Notes under the pieces: generated by a model | The model's database searches: none | Told to the model about the DNA's origin: nothing | Seen by the model: only the letters and a program-made list of their open reading frames with translations | NCBI GenBank assembly: GCA_947631175.1 | Contig: CANRKI010000003.1 | Location: 1-57,417 of the forward strand | Length of the DNA stretch: 57,417 nt | Source of the DNA: an uncultured Flavobacterium sp. | GTDB lineage: Bacteria > Bacteroidota > Bacteroidia > Flavobacteriales > Flavobacteriaceae | Direction of reading: 5' to 3' | In this document: positions 25,037 through 33,377 of the stretch, piece after piece | Position numbering within the stretch: position 1 is the first letter of the stretch | Layout of the letters: each line of letters begins with the position of its first letter | Translations under genes and position numbers: made by a program

Positions 25037-25912
25037 ATGACGCAATGGAGCGGAAAATCCAAAGGAAATCTTCTTGGATATAAAATTTTTGTTTATTGTA
25101 TAAAAAATTTAGGAATAAAAGCCGCATATACAGTTCTTGTATTTGTGGCTTTTTACTATTTACTTTTTAGTTGGAAAAGCAATAAAACACAGTTTGATTA
25201 CTTTAAAAATAAACAAGGTTTTTCTTTACTTAAATCTATAGTAAGTTTATACAAAAGTTATTTTACTTTTGGACAGGTTTTAATCGATAAAACTGCTATT
25301 TCGGCTGGTTTACGAGATAAATTTACTTACGATTTTGATGGAATTGAGATTTTAAAGGATTTATTAGCACAAAAAAAAGGCGGAATTTTAATTAGCGCCC
25401 ACGTTGGTAATTTTGAAGTTGCAGAACATTTTTTTGCGGATATTGATTTTGACTGTCAAATTAATTTGGTAACCACAGATTTAGAACATTCAATCATTAA
25501 AGAATATCTAGAAAGCATCTCTCAAAAATCAACCATTAAATTTATTTTTGTTAAAGAAGATATGTCACACATTTTTGACATCAACTCTGCTTTAGCAAAT
25601 AACGAGTTAATCTGTTTTACTGGTGATCGCTATTTTGATGGATCAAAAGTTTTAGAAGGTAAATTATTAGATCATACTGCAAAGTTTCCAGCCGGACCTT
25701 TCTTAATTGCTTCAAGACTTAAAGTACCTGTTGCGTTTGTTTACGTAATGAAAGAACCAAATTTACACTATCATCTATACACTCGCGAAGCCAAAGTAAA
25801 ACATCGTGATGCCCAAGCTTTATTAAACGAATATTGCGAAAGTGTAACAACAATCTTAAAAAAATATCCCTATCAGTGGTTTAATTATTTTAACTTTTGG
25901 GAGTCAAAATAA
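25037..25912 (+). CDS. LpxL/HtrB-type acyltransferase
   Basis: 291 residues. An N-terminal membrane helix (about 28-47) is followed by the acyltransferase motif His122-X4-Glu127 (HVGNFE), the HX4[DE] signature of lipid A late acyltransferases. A second block, FTGDRYFDG (about 197-205), and a basic C-terminal region (KKYPYQWFNYFNFW) are also seen in LpxL. These enzymes transfer acyl groups from ACP to a lipid at the inner membrane. In aryl polyene loci a homologue is thought to attach the polyene to its lipid partner; here joining polyene and dialkylresorcinol, or a lipid anchor, is inferred. Its gene ends in a terminator. Confidence 0.82.
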   Translation: MTQWSGKSKGNLLGYKIFVYCIKNLGIKAAYTVLVFVAFYYLLFSWKSNKTQFDYFKNKQGFSLLKSIVSLYKSYFTFGQVLIDKTAISAGLRDKFTYDFDGIEILKDLLAQKKGGILISAHVGNFEVAEHFFADIDFDCQINLVTTDLEHSIIKEYLESISQKSTIKFIFVKEDMSHIFDINSALANNELICFTGDRYFDGSKVLEGKLLDHTAKFPAGPFLIASRLKVPVAFVYVMKEPNLHYHLYTREAKVKHRDAQALLNEYCESVTTILKKYPYQWFNYFNFWESK

Positions 25913-25945
25913 AACAAGGAGCTTAAATAAATAAGCTCCTTGTTT
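25912..25945 (+). terminator. Intrinsic terminator ending the first flexirubin operon
   Basis: AAACAAGGAGCTTA (25912-25925) pairs perfectly with TAAGCTCCTTGTTT (25932-25945), loop of 6 bases. It separates the ammonia-lyase/ACP/acyltransferase operon from the methyltransferase and dar genes. Confidence 0.85.
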
Positions 25946-26001
25946 GTTTCTATACTCATGTTAAAATTAATTTAAAGAGAGTTAGATAAAATATCGAATA
26001 A

Positions 26002-26035
26002 TTTGTGATTAATTTTAGATATATATCTATATTTA
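26002..26035 (+). promoter_or_regulatory. Promoter of the methyltransferase-dar operon
   Basis: TTTG (26002-26005) and TATATTTA (26028-26035) are 22 bases apart, close to the Flavobacterium -33/-7 pattern, with one mismatch in the last base of the -7 box. The start codon at 26061 follows 25 bases later and a terminator lies upstream, so a promoter is expected here. Confidence 0.45.
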
Positions 26036-26060
26036 CTAAAAAAAAATAATTCTTAACTTA

Positions 26061-26561
26061 ATGTTTTCATTTTTAAAAAAACATATTGATGGGGCCATTT
26101 ATTTACTTATAGGTCCATTTACTATTATGTATCTTTTCCCAAATTTTTTTATAGATTTAGGTTTTAAACTACATATAATAAATTTCACATCTACGTTTTC
26201 GCATTGGTTAGGAATTGTTTTTATGAACTTAGGTGCACTTTTAGCAGTAGTTTGTACAATCATAATGTACAATACAAAAAAGGCTTCTCCTAGTCCGTTT
26301 TCAAAACCATTAAGAGTTGTAAATATAGGTCCATTTAAATATGTTCGCCATCCAATGGTTTGGTCAATTAATTTTGTTTTGTTGGGTCAAATATTAGTTT
26401 ATGGTTCTCCACTTTTAATTGTATGGTTTTTAATCTGGCTTAGATTTGCTCATTTGTATATTGAAAGATATGAAGAACCTTATTTAATAAGTGTTTTCGG
26501 TCAAGATTATGTAGAATATTCTAAACAAACAGCCCGTTGGCTTCCAAAGTTTAAAAAGTAA
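26061..26561 (+). CDS. Isoprenylcysteine carboxyl methyltransferase-family membrane protein
   Basis: 166 residues with about four membrane helices (near 12-32, 48-72, 108-128 and 130-142). The conserved ICMT/PEMT-family core is GPFKYVRHPM (about 92-101), with the late block RYEEPYL and YVEYSKQTARWLP. Such enzymes methylate carboxyl or hydroxyl groups of lipid substrates in the membrane with SAM. It lies between the acyltransferase and darA, follows its own promoter and is 23 bases ahead of darA. O-methylation of a membrane-bound pigment intermediate is possible but unproven; a housekeeping lipid methyltransferase is the alternative. Confidence 0.75.
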   Translation: MFSFLKKHIDGAIYLLIGPFTIMYLFPNFFIDLGFKLHIINFTSTFSHWLGIVFMNLGALLAVVCTIIMYNTKKASPSPFSKPLRVVNIGPFKYVRHPMVWSINFVLLGQILVYGSPLLIVWFLIWLRFAHLYIERYEEPYLISVFGQDYVEYSKQTARWLPKFKK

Positions 26562-26584
26562 GAAAATGCTTATTTATAAGTAAA

Positions 26585-27502
26585 ATGAAGAATGTTTTAA
26601 TTATATATTACAGTCAGTCAGGACAATTAAAAGAAGCTGTAGAAACAGCTTTTTCTGTTTTTAAAAACGATGAGGAAGTCTCGTTAACTTATTATAACAT
26701 TGAGATGGAAAAACAATTTCCATTTCCATGGCCTGCAACCGATTTTTTTGATGCGTTTCCAGAATCCTTCAAACAAATTCCAGCTTCAATTTTAAAACCT
26801 TCGACATCAATTTTAAATACAAAATTCGATTTGGTTATTTTAGCTTATCAGGTTTGGTATTTATCACCATCTATTCCAATCAATTCCTTTTTAAAAAGTG
26901 AATATGCTAAAACGATGCTACAAAATACGCCCGTTATCACACTTAGCGGAAGCCGAAATATGTGGATTATGGCGCAAGAAAAGATAAAGGATTTACTGAA
27001 GCAAAACCAAGCAAAATTGGTAGGTAATATTGCAATGGTCGATCGAAATATAAATTTAGTAAGTGTAATTACAATTGTAGATTGGCTTTTTAGCGGAGAA
27101 AAACGCCGCGTATGGGGATTTTTACCTTTGGCAGGTATTTCGGATAAAGAAATTGCCGAAAGTTCTCGTTTTGGAAAGCTTATTCTTCCTTATCTAAAAC
27201 AAAATAATTACGAAGGTTTACAAACTGATTTAATTAAAAATGGAGCGGTTGAGGTGCGACATTTCCTCGTTTCTATGGATCAAAAAGCCAATAAAATGTT
27301 TAAAATCTGGTCCGGAATTATTTTAAAATATCCAAATAAAAGAAAAACCTTACTTAAGTTTTTTTATTATTATTTGTTTACAGCAATCTGGATTTTATCA
27401 CCCATTGTACATTTAATACACACAATTACATTACCTTTACAATATTTCAAAATAAAAAAGCAAATCCAGTATTACCAAGGAATTACTACAAAAAATGAAT
27501 AA
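26585..27502 (+). CDS. darA: Dialkylresorcinol condensing enzyme DarA
   Basis: 305 residues, opening with a flavodoxin-like strand and loop (VLIIYYSQSGQLKEAVETA) and ending with hydrophobic stretches (about 255-290) that suggest membrane contact. This matches the family annotated as dialkylresorcinol condensing enzyme DarA, which is always found next to the KAS III-like DarB. DarA is proposed to oxidise or aromatise the cyclohexanedione made by DarB, giving the 2,5-dialkylresorcinol. The gene overlaps darB by 8 bases, typical of this pair, which supports the call. Confidence 0.85.
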   Translation: MKNVLIIYYSQSGQLKEAVETAFSVFKNDEEVSLTYYNIEMEKQFPFPWPATDFFDAFPESFKQIPASILKPSTSILNTKFDLVILAYQVWYLSPSIPINSFLKSEYAKTMLQNTPVITLSGSRNMWIMAQEKIKDLLKQNQAKLVGNIAMVDRNINLVSVITIVDWLFSGEKRRVWGFLPLAGISDKEIAESSRFGKLILPYLKQNNYEGLQTDLIKNGAVEVRHFLVSMDQKANKMFKIWSGIILKYPNKRKTLLKFFYYYLFTAIWILSPIVHLIHTITLPLQYFKIKKQIQYYQGITTKNE

Positions 27503-28628
27503 AGTTTACATTACCAATATTTCTAAATTCTTACCTAATGATGCTATTTCAAATGATGAAATGGAAGATTATTTAGGAAAAATAAACGATACAAATTCTA
27601 AAGCGCGTCGCATAGTTTTGCGAAATAATGGGATACAATCACGTTATTATGCACTAACCAAAACAGGTGAAATTACACATTCTAACGCAAGTTTAACTAG
27701 ACTAGCGATTGAAGGGTTGTTTTCAAATAAATTTCAAGTAAATGATATCGAAGTTTTGTCGTGCGGAACTTCTACTCCAGATCAATTTTTACCTTCTCAT
27801 GCAGCTATGGTTCATGGACTTTTAGGCGGAAAAAGTATGGAGATAAACGCCGCATCTGGTGTTTGTGTATCAGGAATGAATGCCTTAAAATATGGCTATA
27901 TGGCTATTAAATCGCAAATGGCAAATAATGCTGTTTGTACCGGTTCGGAACGTGTTTCGACTTGGATGTTAGCTGATAAATTTGAAGCTGAAATTGAAAA
28001 TTTAAAGAATTTAGAAGAGCAACCAATTATTGCTTTCAAAAAAGATTTTTTACGTTGGATGCTTTCTGATGGTGCAGGTGCTGTTTTGTTAGAAAATGAA
28101 CCAAACGGTGCATTTAATTTAGAAATTAATTGGATGGAATCTTATTCGTATGCACATCAAATTGAAGCTTGTATGTATGCAGGTGGTGATAAATTAGCAG
28201 ATGGATCAATTAAACCTTGGAGCGATTATAAAACTTCAGAATGGTTGCCAAATTCTATTTTCTCTATCAAACAAGATGTAAAACTTTTAGATGAACATAT
28301 CCTTAAAAAAGGAGTCGAAAGTATGGCTGATGCAATGCAAAAGCACAACATCACACCTAACGATATCGATTATTTTTTACCCCACGTTTCCTCTCATTAT
28401 TTTGTAGATGGTTTATATAACGAATTTGCAAATGCCGATTTAGAAATTGTAAAAGATAAATGGTTTATGAATTTAGCTCGAGTTGGAAATGTTGGTTCTG
28501 CCTCTATATTTTTAATGCTTGAAGAGTTATTTCATTCAGGTAAATTAAAAAAAGGAGATCGTATTATGTGTTCTGTTCCAGAAAGTGGTCGTTTCTCATA
28601 CGCGTATGCCTATTTAACGGTTTGCTAA
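27495..28628 (+). CDS. darB: DarB, KAS III-like dialkylresorcinol-forming ketosynthase
   Basis: 377 residues. FabH-type catalytic residues are visible: Cys124 in ASGVCVSGMNA, His297 in LPHVSSH and Asn332 in GNVGSAS. In the known system DarB condenses a beta-ketoacyl thioester with an alpha,beta-unsaturated acyl thioester to give a cyclohexanedione, the precursor of 2,5-dialkylresorcinol; DarA finishes the ring. In flexirubins this ring is the alcohol half of the ester. The start overlaps darA, and its stop shares a base with the next start codon, so the genes are translationally coupled. Confidence 0.88.
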   Translation: MNKVYITNISKFLPNDAISNDEMEDYLGKINDTNSKARRIVLRNNGIQSRYYALTKTGEITHSNASLTRLAIEGLFSNKFQVNDIEVLSCGTSTPDQFLPSHAAMVHGLLGGKSMEINAASGVCVSGMNALKYGYMAIKSQMANNAVCTGSERVSTWMLADKFEAEIENLKNLEEQPIIAFKKDFLRWMLSDGAGAVLLENEPNGAFNLEINWMESYSYAHQIEACMYAGGDKLADGSIKPWSDYKTSEWLPNSIFSIKQDVKLLDEHILKKGVESMADAMQKHNITPNDIDYFLPHVSSHYFVDGLYNEFANADLEIVKDKWFMNLARVGNVGSASIFLMLEELFHSGKLKKGDRIMCSVPESGRFSYAYAYLTVC

Positions 28629-29059
28629 TGGAAAGTTCACTAATTACCGATTTAGAAATCATAAAAAAATGCATTCCACAACGCGAACCAGTTATTATGG
28701 TAGATACGTTGTTTGAATATAAAGAGCATTTTGTTTTGGCGGGATTAAACGTTAAAGCTGATAACATTTTTGCGCAGAATCTGGTGTTAAGCGAAGGTGG
28801 ATTAATCGAACATATGGCGCAATCTGTAGCGTTATATACTGGTTATCAATTTTATATAAAAAAAGAAAAAGCACCTACGGGTTACATTGGTTCTATCAAA
28901 ACTGTAACAATCGAAAGTTTGCCTAAAGTCGGTGATTTAATTGTTACAGAAGTATATATTTTACACGAAATTTTAGGGGTTACATTAGTCGATATTGTAT
29001 CTAAATGTAACGATAAGGTTATTGCGAAAGCACAAATGAAAACTGTAATTGCAAATTAA
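28628..29059 (+). CDS. Hot-dog fold 3-hydroxyacyl-ACP dehydratase-like protein 1
   Basis: 143 residues when started at ATG 28628, which overlaps the darB stop by one base; a longer frame exists upstream but runs inside darB. The opening CIPQREPVIMVDTL matches the LPHRxPxLLVD block of FabZ-like hot-dog dehydratases, and the Glu-x-x-x-Gln part of the site is present (LIEHMAQS). The classical HFPxxPVxPG histidine loop is absent, as in the ApeI/ApeP-type dehydratases of aryl polyene loci. It should dehydrate 3-hydroxyacyl-ACP to form the conjugated double bonds. Similar to the next gene; perhaps the two form a heterodimer (inference). Confidence 0.8.
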   Translation: MESSLITDLEIIKKCIPQREPVIMVDTLFEYKEHFVLAGLNVKADNIFAQNLVLSEGGLIEHMAQSVALYTGYQFYIKKEKAPTGYIGSIKTVTIESLPKVGDLIVTEVYILHEILGVTLVDIVSKCNDKVIAKAQMKTVIAN

Positions 29060-29062
29060 ATT

Positions 29063-29512
29063 ATGAGTTGTGAAATTCAATCAAATCTCGATATCAAACG
29101 ATTTTTACCGCATCGCGCGCCCATGCTTTTGGTTGATATTATTACAGATATTTCAAACAATCATGTAATTACAACCTATACAATTCCGGTAGATTCTATT
29201 TTTTTAAAAGATAATATCTTACAAGAAACCGCAATTATTGAAAACATGGCGCAAACCTGTTCGGCAATTGTAGGACAAAAATATTTTAATGACGAAAGTT
29301 TGGATGTAAAAGTGATTGGTTTTATTAGCGCGATCAAAAAAATCGAAATATTAAAACTACCAATTTGTAATCAAACTATCGAAACAAAAGCAGAACTAAT
29401 TGCTCGTTTTGAAGGTGATGATTATAACATTTGTACCATGGATGTAAGTACATTTTTACAAACCGAGTTAATCGCAAAAGGAACTATTAATTTGTTTTTA
29501 CAAAAAGTATAA
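29063..29512 (+). CDS. Hot-dog fold 3-hydroxyacyl-ACP dehydratase-like protein 2
   Basis: 149 residues, beginning 3 bases after the previous stop. FLPHRAPMLLVDIITDI is a better FabZ-type opening than in its neighbour, and IIENMAQTCSAIVGQ supplies the Glu...Gln segment. No HFPxxPVxPG loop is present. Adjacent paralogous dehydratases are a hallmark of aryl polyene loci, where they act on the growing carrier-bound chain. A third dehydratase with the complete loop lies at 40538, so dehydration steps may be divided among them. Confidence 0.8.
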   Translation: MSCEIQSNLDIKRFLPHRAPMLLVDIITDISNNHVITTYTIPVDSIFLKDNILQETAIIENMAQTCSAIVGQKYFNDESLDVKVIGFISAIKKIEILKLPICNQTIETKAELIARFEGDDYNICTMDVSTFLQTELIAKGTINLFLQKV

Positions 29513-29516
29513 GACA

Positions 29517-29921
29517 ATGAAAAAATACGAAGTACCACAAGATCAAAGTAGTCTTTTAAACAACAACATAAAAGAGCTGTATTATGCCGTTGATGATAAC
29601 GGAAATTATACAACCGAATTAAGTTCGGGTTGGGAGCCTAAAACTTTAGTGCAGAATTTAACGGCCGAGGTTTTAAACGAACGTACTTTACATGCAAAGC
29701 AACAAGTAAAGCAAGGTTTAGTTAGTCCAATTGTATATTTTATGGAAAAAAATAAAATGGATTGGAGCACTTTAGCAAGTTATATGGAAATGTGGACGTG
29801 GCGCGTAAAACGCCATCAAAAACCAAGCGTTTTCACTAAACTATCCGTAAAAACCAAACAAAAATATGCTGATACTTTTCAAATCAGTTTAAACGAACTT
29901 ATAAATTTTAAAGGAGAATAA
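29517..29921 (+). CDS. Unknown small protein of the flexirubin locus
   Basis: 134 residues, no signal peptide or membrane helix. The sequence suggests two helical parts joined by a polar linker. The C-terminal part, with SPIVYFMEKNKMDWSTLASY and a repeat-like end TFQISLNEL, resembles a small helix-turn-helix-like bundle, and MWTWRVKRHQK is strongly basic. A conserved hypothetical of this size is found at this place in Flavobacterium pigment loci, as far as I recall. Its stop overlaps the next start by one base, so its product probably acts with the BtrH-like protein. No function can be named. Confidence 0.75.
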   Translation: MKKYEVPQDQSSLLNNNIKELYYAVDDNGNYTTELSSGWEPKTLVQNLTAEVLNERTLHAKQQVKQGLVSPIVYFMEKNKMDWSTLASYMEMWTWRVKRHQKPSVFTKLSVKTKQKYADTFQISLNELINFKGE

Positions 29922-30916
29922 TGAAACTCGATTTTATCCATCATCAATCGGCACATTGCGAAAATGGTGTGGCATCTAATCTATTAAAAAATAAAGGAAT
30001 TAATTTAAGCGAACCCATGGTTTTTGGTATAGGTTCGGGCTTATTTTACGTGTATTTGCCTTTTATTAAGGTAAATCATGCGCCTGCAATTTCCTATCGT
30101 CCTTTGCCAGGAATGATTTTTAATCGAACCGCAAAACGATTAGGAATTAAAATTAAACGCATTAAATTTTCCGATAAAAACAAAGCAAAAGCAGTTTTAG
30201 ACTATAACTTAGCTCAAAACATTCCTTCTGGATTACAAGTAGGCGTTTACAACCTAACGTACTTTCCAGACGAATATCGCTTTCACTTTAACGCACATAA
30301 CTTAGTGGTTTTTGGAAAAGAAAATGATAACTATTTAATTAGTGATCCCGTTATGCAAACCACAACAACGTTAACTAGCGACGAGTTAGAACGTGTTCGT
30401 TTTGCAAAAGGTGCTTTAGCGCCCAAAGGGCATTTGTATTATCCAGTTCATATTCCAGAAAAGCTAAATTTAGAAAACGCTATTAAAAAAGGAATCAAAC
30501 AAACCTGCCGAGACATGCTTGCGCCGATGCCAATTGTTGGAATTAAAGGAATGCGAATGGTTGCACGAGCAATTGTGAAATGGCCTAAAAAAGTTGGCGT
30601 GCAAAAAGCTAATTTTTATTTGGCGCAAATGGTTCGAATGCAAGAAGAAATTGGAACAGGTGGCGGAGGTTTTCGTTACATTTTTGCAGCCTTTTTAGAC
30701 GAATCTTCTATATTAATAAACAAACCAGAATTAAAAGAATTTTCTAAAGAAATGACCGAAATTGGAGACTTATGGCGAGATTTTGCCGTTAACGCCTCTC
30801 GAGTATATAAAAAACGTAGCAACCAAAACGATGTTTACGAATCGCTTTCTAAGCAGTTATTTCAAATAGCTGATTTAGAAGAAAGCTTTTTTAAACGATT
30901 GAAAAAAGTTATTTAA
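29921..30916 (+). CDS. BtrH N-terminal domain (DUF4872) acyltransferase-like protein
   Basis: 331 residues. The opening HHQSAHCENGVASNLL, with Cys13 and nearby histidines, and the following MVFGIGSGLFYVYLPF match the butirosin BtrH N-terminal domain. BtrH has a papain-like fold and moves an acyl group from an ACP to butirosin's amino group. The second half (from about 190) with IGTGGGGFRYIFAAF fits the companion DUF4872 domain. In this locus the equivalent reaction would be transfer of the polyene from its ACP to the dialkylresorcinol hydroxyl, making the flexirubin ester. That role is inference from family chemistry and location. Translationally coupled with the small gene upstream. Confidence 0.78.
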   Translation: MKLDFIHHQSAHCENGVASNLLKNKGINLSEPMVFGIGSGLFYVYLPFIKVNHAPAISYRPLPGMIFNRTAKRLGIKIKRIKFSDKNKAKAVLDYNLAQNIPSGLQVGVYNLTYFPDEYRFHFNAHNLVVFGKENDNYLISDPVMQTTTTLTSDELERVRFAKGALAPKGHLYYPVHIPEKLNLENAIKKGIKQTCRDMLAPMPIVGIKGMRMVARAIVKWPKKVGVQKANFYLAQMVRMQEEIGTGGGGFRYIFAAFLDESSILINKPELKEFSKEMTEIGDLWRDFAVNASRVYKKRSNQNDVYESLSKQLFQIADLEESFFKRLKKVI

Positions 30917-30918
30917 TA

Positions 30919-31674
30919 TTGAATTCTTCTGTAGTACATATTCAAAACCTTTATAAAAAGTATAAAAACGCCGATAATTTTTCTGTTCACGATTTAAGTT
31001 TATCTATTCGTGAAGGTGAAATTTTTGGTTTACTTGGACCAAATGGTGCGGGTAAAACTACACTTTTGTCGATGCTTTGTGGTTTGTTCGAACCAACTGC
31101 CGGAAGTTTTACTATTCACAATTTTTCGTATAAAAATCACGCCAAACAGATAAAACAAATTATTGGAATTGTGCCGCAAGAATATGCACTTTATCCAACT
31201 TTAACTGCTTTCGAGAATTTACTATTTTTTGGAAGTATGTATGGTTTAAAAGGAAAGGAACTCGAACATAAAATTATCGATTTACTAACTCGCTTGGGAT
31301 TAGAAAGTTTTATTCATAAAAAAATAGAAACCTTTTCTGGCGGAATGAAGCGTCGCGTAAATTTAATCGCAGGTATTTTGCATCAGCCTAAAGTTTTGTT
31401 TTTAGATGAACCAACAGTTGGTGTTGATGTACAATCTCAAAAGGCAATTTTAGTTTTTTTAAAAGAATTTAATCAACAAGGAACTACAATTATTTACACT
31501 TCGCATCATTTAAAAGAAGCCGAGAATTTTTGTACCCGAATTGCAATTATTGAGCAAGGAAAAATTTATTGCGAAGATTCGCCTCAAAATTTAATTCAAA
31601 GTGTTCCGAACGCCACTTCTATCGAAGACGTTTTTATAACAATAACCGGAGATAAATTACGAGATGGTTTATAA
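30919..31674 (+). CDS. ABC transporter ATP-binding protein
   Basis: 251 residues. Walker A GPNGAGKTT (40-48), signature FSGGMKRR (139-146), Walker B VLFLDEP (159-165) and H-loop TSHHLKEAE are all present. It is the ABC-2 type ATPase that pairs with the permease starting 11 bases before its stop. The start is TTG at 30919; no ATG lies between the preceding stop and the Walker A region. An export role for the pigment or its precursor to the periplasm is likely from context; substrate unknown. Confidence 0.92.
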   Translation: MNSSVVHIQNLYKKYKNADNFSVHDLSLSIREGEIFGLLGPNGAGKTTLLSMLCGLFEPTAGSFTIHNFSYKNHAKQIKQIIGIVPQEYALYPTLTAFENLLFFGSMYGLKGKELEHKIIDLLTRLGLESFIHKKIETFSGGMKRRVNLIAGILHQPKVLFLDEPTVGVDVQSQKAILVFLKEFNQQGTTIIYTSHHLKEAENFCTRIAIIEQGKIYCEDSPQNLIQSVPNATSIEDVFITITGDKLRDGL

Positions 31675-32956
31675 AATTTGGCATGCAGTTAAAAAAGAAA
31701 TGTTATTACTTTCTCGCGATTTAGGAGGTTTAATAACGCTTTTTGTAATGCCAATAGTTTTGGTAATTACAGTTACATTAATTCAAAAATCATCTTTCGA
31801 TACCTTAAATAACGAAGCTACCGAGGTTTTATGGATTGATAATGATCAGGATTCTCTTTCTTTCAAAATAAAGAATCAAATCGAGCAAGCTGGAGTTTTT
31901 AAGCTAGTAACGCATAAAAATCAAGAGATAATAACCGAAAATGTAGCCCAAAACATGGTAAAACGTGGCGAATATCAACTCGCTTTTGTGCTGCCCAAAA
32001 ACTTAACTCACGATTTAAATGCCAAAGTCGATTTTAATGTTGCTAAGGTTTTAGAGCAATTTTCTTTTAGTGAAGATGTAGATACAACAGCTATTGCTCC
32101 TACTCCATTGCAACCCAAAATAATAAAAATGTATTTTGATCCGGCTACACAAAGTGTGTTTAAAAACGGAGTGATAAATGCCATCGAAAAATATGTTTCT
32201 CAAATAGAAAACAAAGCGATTTACGAAGCTTTTCAGCACGAATTGGGCGATTCAGAAACAACAGATTTTGCTTTTAACAGCGAACCTTTTATTGTTTTTA
32301 ATGAATTAAGTCCGATAGCAAACGAAAGCATCAAACCTAACGCTGTGCAACATAATGTACCCGCTTGGACATTATTTGCCATTTTTTTCATCATCGTTCC
32401 ACTATCAATTAACATAGTTAAAGAAAAAAATCAAGGAACTTTGGTTCGATTACTTTCAAGTCCAAGTCCAACATATTTAATTTTATCCGGAAAAGTAATT
32501 ACCTATTTGGTTATTAGTTTATTACAATTTTATGCCATGTTGGCCATTGGTAAATTTTTATTTCCTTATTTAGGATTACCATCTTTAAGTCTAGAAGGTC
32601 GTTTTTTTGCATTAAGTTTAGTTGCTTTATTTAGCGGATTAGCAGCTATTGGATTTGGAGTTTTACTAGGAACAATTGCCAAAACACAAGAGCAAGCAGC
32701 GCCGTTTGGAGCTACTTTTGTAATTATTTTAGCAGCCATTGGCGGCGTTTGGATTCCGGTTTTTGCTATGCCTAGTTTTATGCAATTTATTGCCGTAATT
32801 TCGCCAATGCATTGGGGACTCGAAGGGTTTTATGATGTTTTACTTCGTAAAGCAAGTATAATTGATATGTTACCCAAAATAATTTTATTACTTTTATTTT
32901 TCATTGTAACCTTTGTGGTTGCTTTAGTTTATGATAAGAAAAAAAGACATATATAA
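31664..32956 (+). CDS. ABC-2 type transporter permease
   Basis: 430 residues: an N-terminal membrane helix (about 18-40), a large periplasmic loop (about 45-215) and five C-terminal helices (about 230-425), the ABC-2 permease plan. The segment KEKNQGTLVRLLSSPSPTYLILSGK is a standard family block between helices. It overlaps the ATPase gene by 11 bases and is itself overlapped by the thioesterase gene by 26 bases. It probably forms a dimeric exporter with two copies of the 30919 ATPase. Confidence 0.92.
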   Translation: MVYKIWHAVKKEMLLLSRDLGGLITLFVMPIVLVITVTLIQKSSFDTLNNEATEVLWIDNDQDSLSFKIKNQIEQAGVFKLVTHKNQEIITENVAQNMVKRGEYQLAFVLPKNLTHDLNAKVDFNVAKVLEQFSFSEDVDTTAIAPTPLQPKIIKMYFDPATQSVFKNGVINAIEKYVSQIENKAIYEAFQHELGDSETTDFAFNSEPFIVFNELSPIANESIKPNAVQHNVPAWTLFAIFFIIVPLSINIVKEKNQGTLVRLLSSPSPTYLILSGKVITYLVISLLQFYAMLAIGKFLFPYLGLPSLSLEGRFFALSLVALFSGLAAIGFGVLLGTIAKTQEQAAPFGATFVIILAAIGGVWIPVFAMPSFMQFIAVISPMHWGLEGFYDVLLRKASIIDMLPKIILLLLFFIVTFVVALVYDKKKRHI

Positions 32957-33374
32957 TTCAGAAGAATGTTTAACCGACACACATCAAATTCGCATTCGTT
33001 TTAATGAGTGCGATCCTTTGGGAATTGTGTGGCACGGAAATTATATTAAATATTTTGAAGATGGTCGCGAAGCCTTTTGCGAAAAACATGGTATTTCGTA
33101 TTTAGATGTACAACGAAACGGATTTGCAACACCAATTGTAAAATCGAGTTGTGAGCATAAAGCAACTTTAAAATACGGTGATGTTGCAACCATCGAAACT
33201 ACATTTATAAACACAGCCGCTGCAAAAGTGGTTTTTAAATATAAAATATTTAATCCCGAAGGAAAACTCGCTTGTTTAGGCGAAACCATTCAGGTTTTTA
33301 TAGATAACGATGGTATTTTACAATTATCTAATCCCGATTTCTATGAAAATTGGAAGAAAAAAGTAGGTTTTTAA
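32931..33374 (+). CDS. YbgC-like acyl thioesterase (4HBT hot-dog)
   Basis: 147 residues. The 4HBT signature RFNECDPLGIVWHGNYIKYFEDGRE has the catalytic Asp28 and the HGNY block (35-38). Such enzymes hydrolyse acyl-CoA or acyl-ACP thioesters. In this locus it could free chains from the ACP, edit mis-loaded carriers or supply free polyene acid. The gene starts 26 bases inside the permease gene; ATG 32931 is consistent with the family N-terminus, which has a 19-residue extension before the core. Confidence 0.85.
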   Translation: MIRKKDIYNSEECLTDTHQIRIRFNECDPLGIVWHGNYIKYFEDGREAFCEKHGISYLDVQRNGFATPIVKSSCEHKATLKYGDVATIETTFINTAAAKVVFKYKIFNPEGKLACLGETIQVFIDNDGILQLSNPDFYENWKKKVGF

Positions 33375-33377
33375 TTC

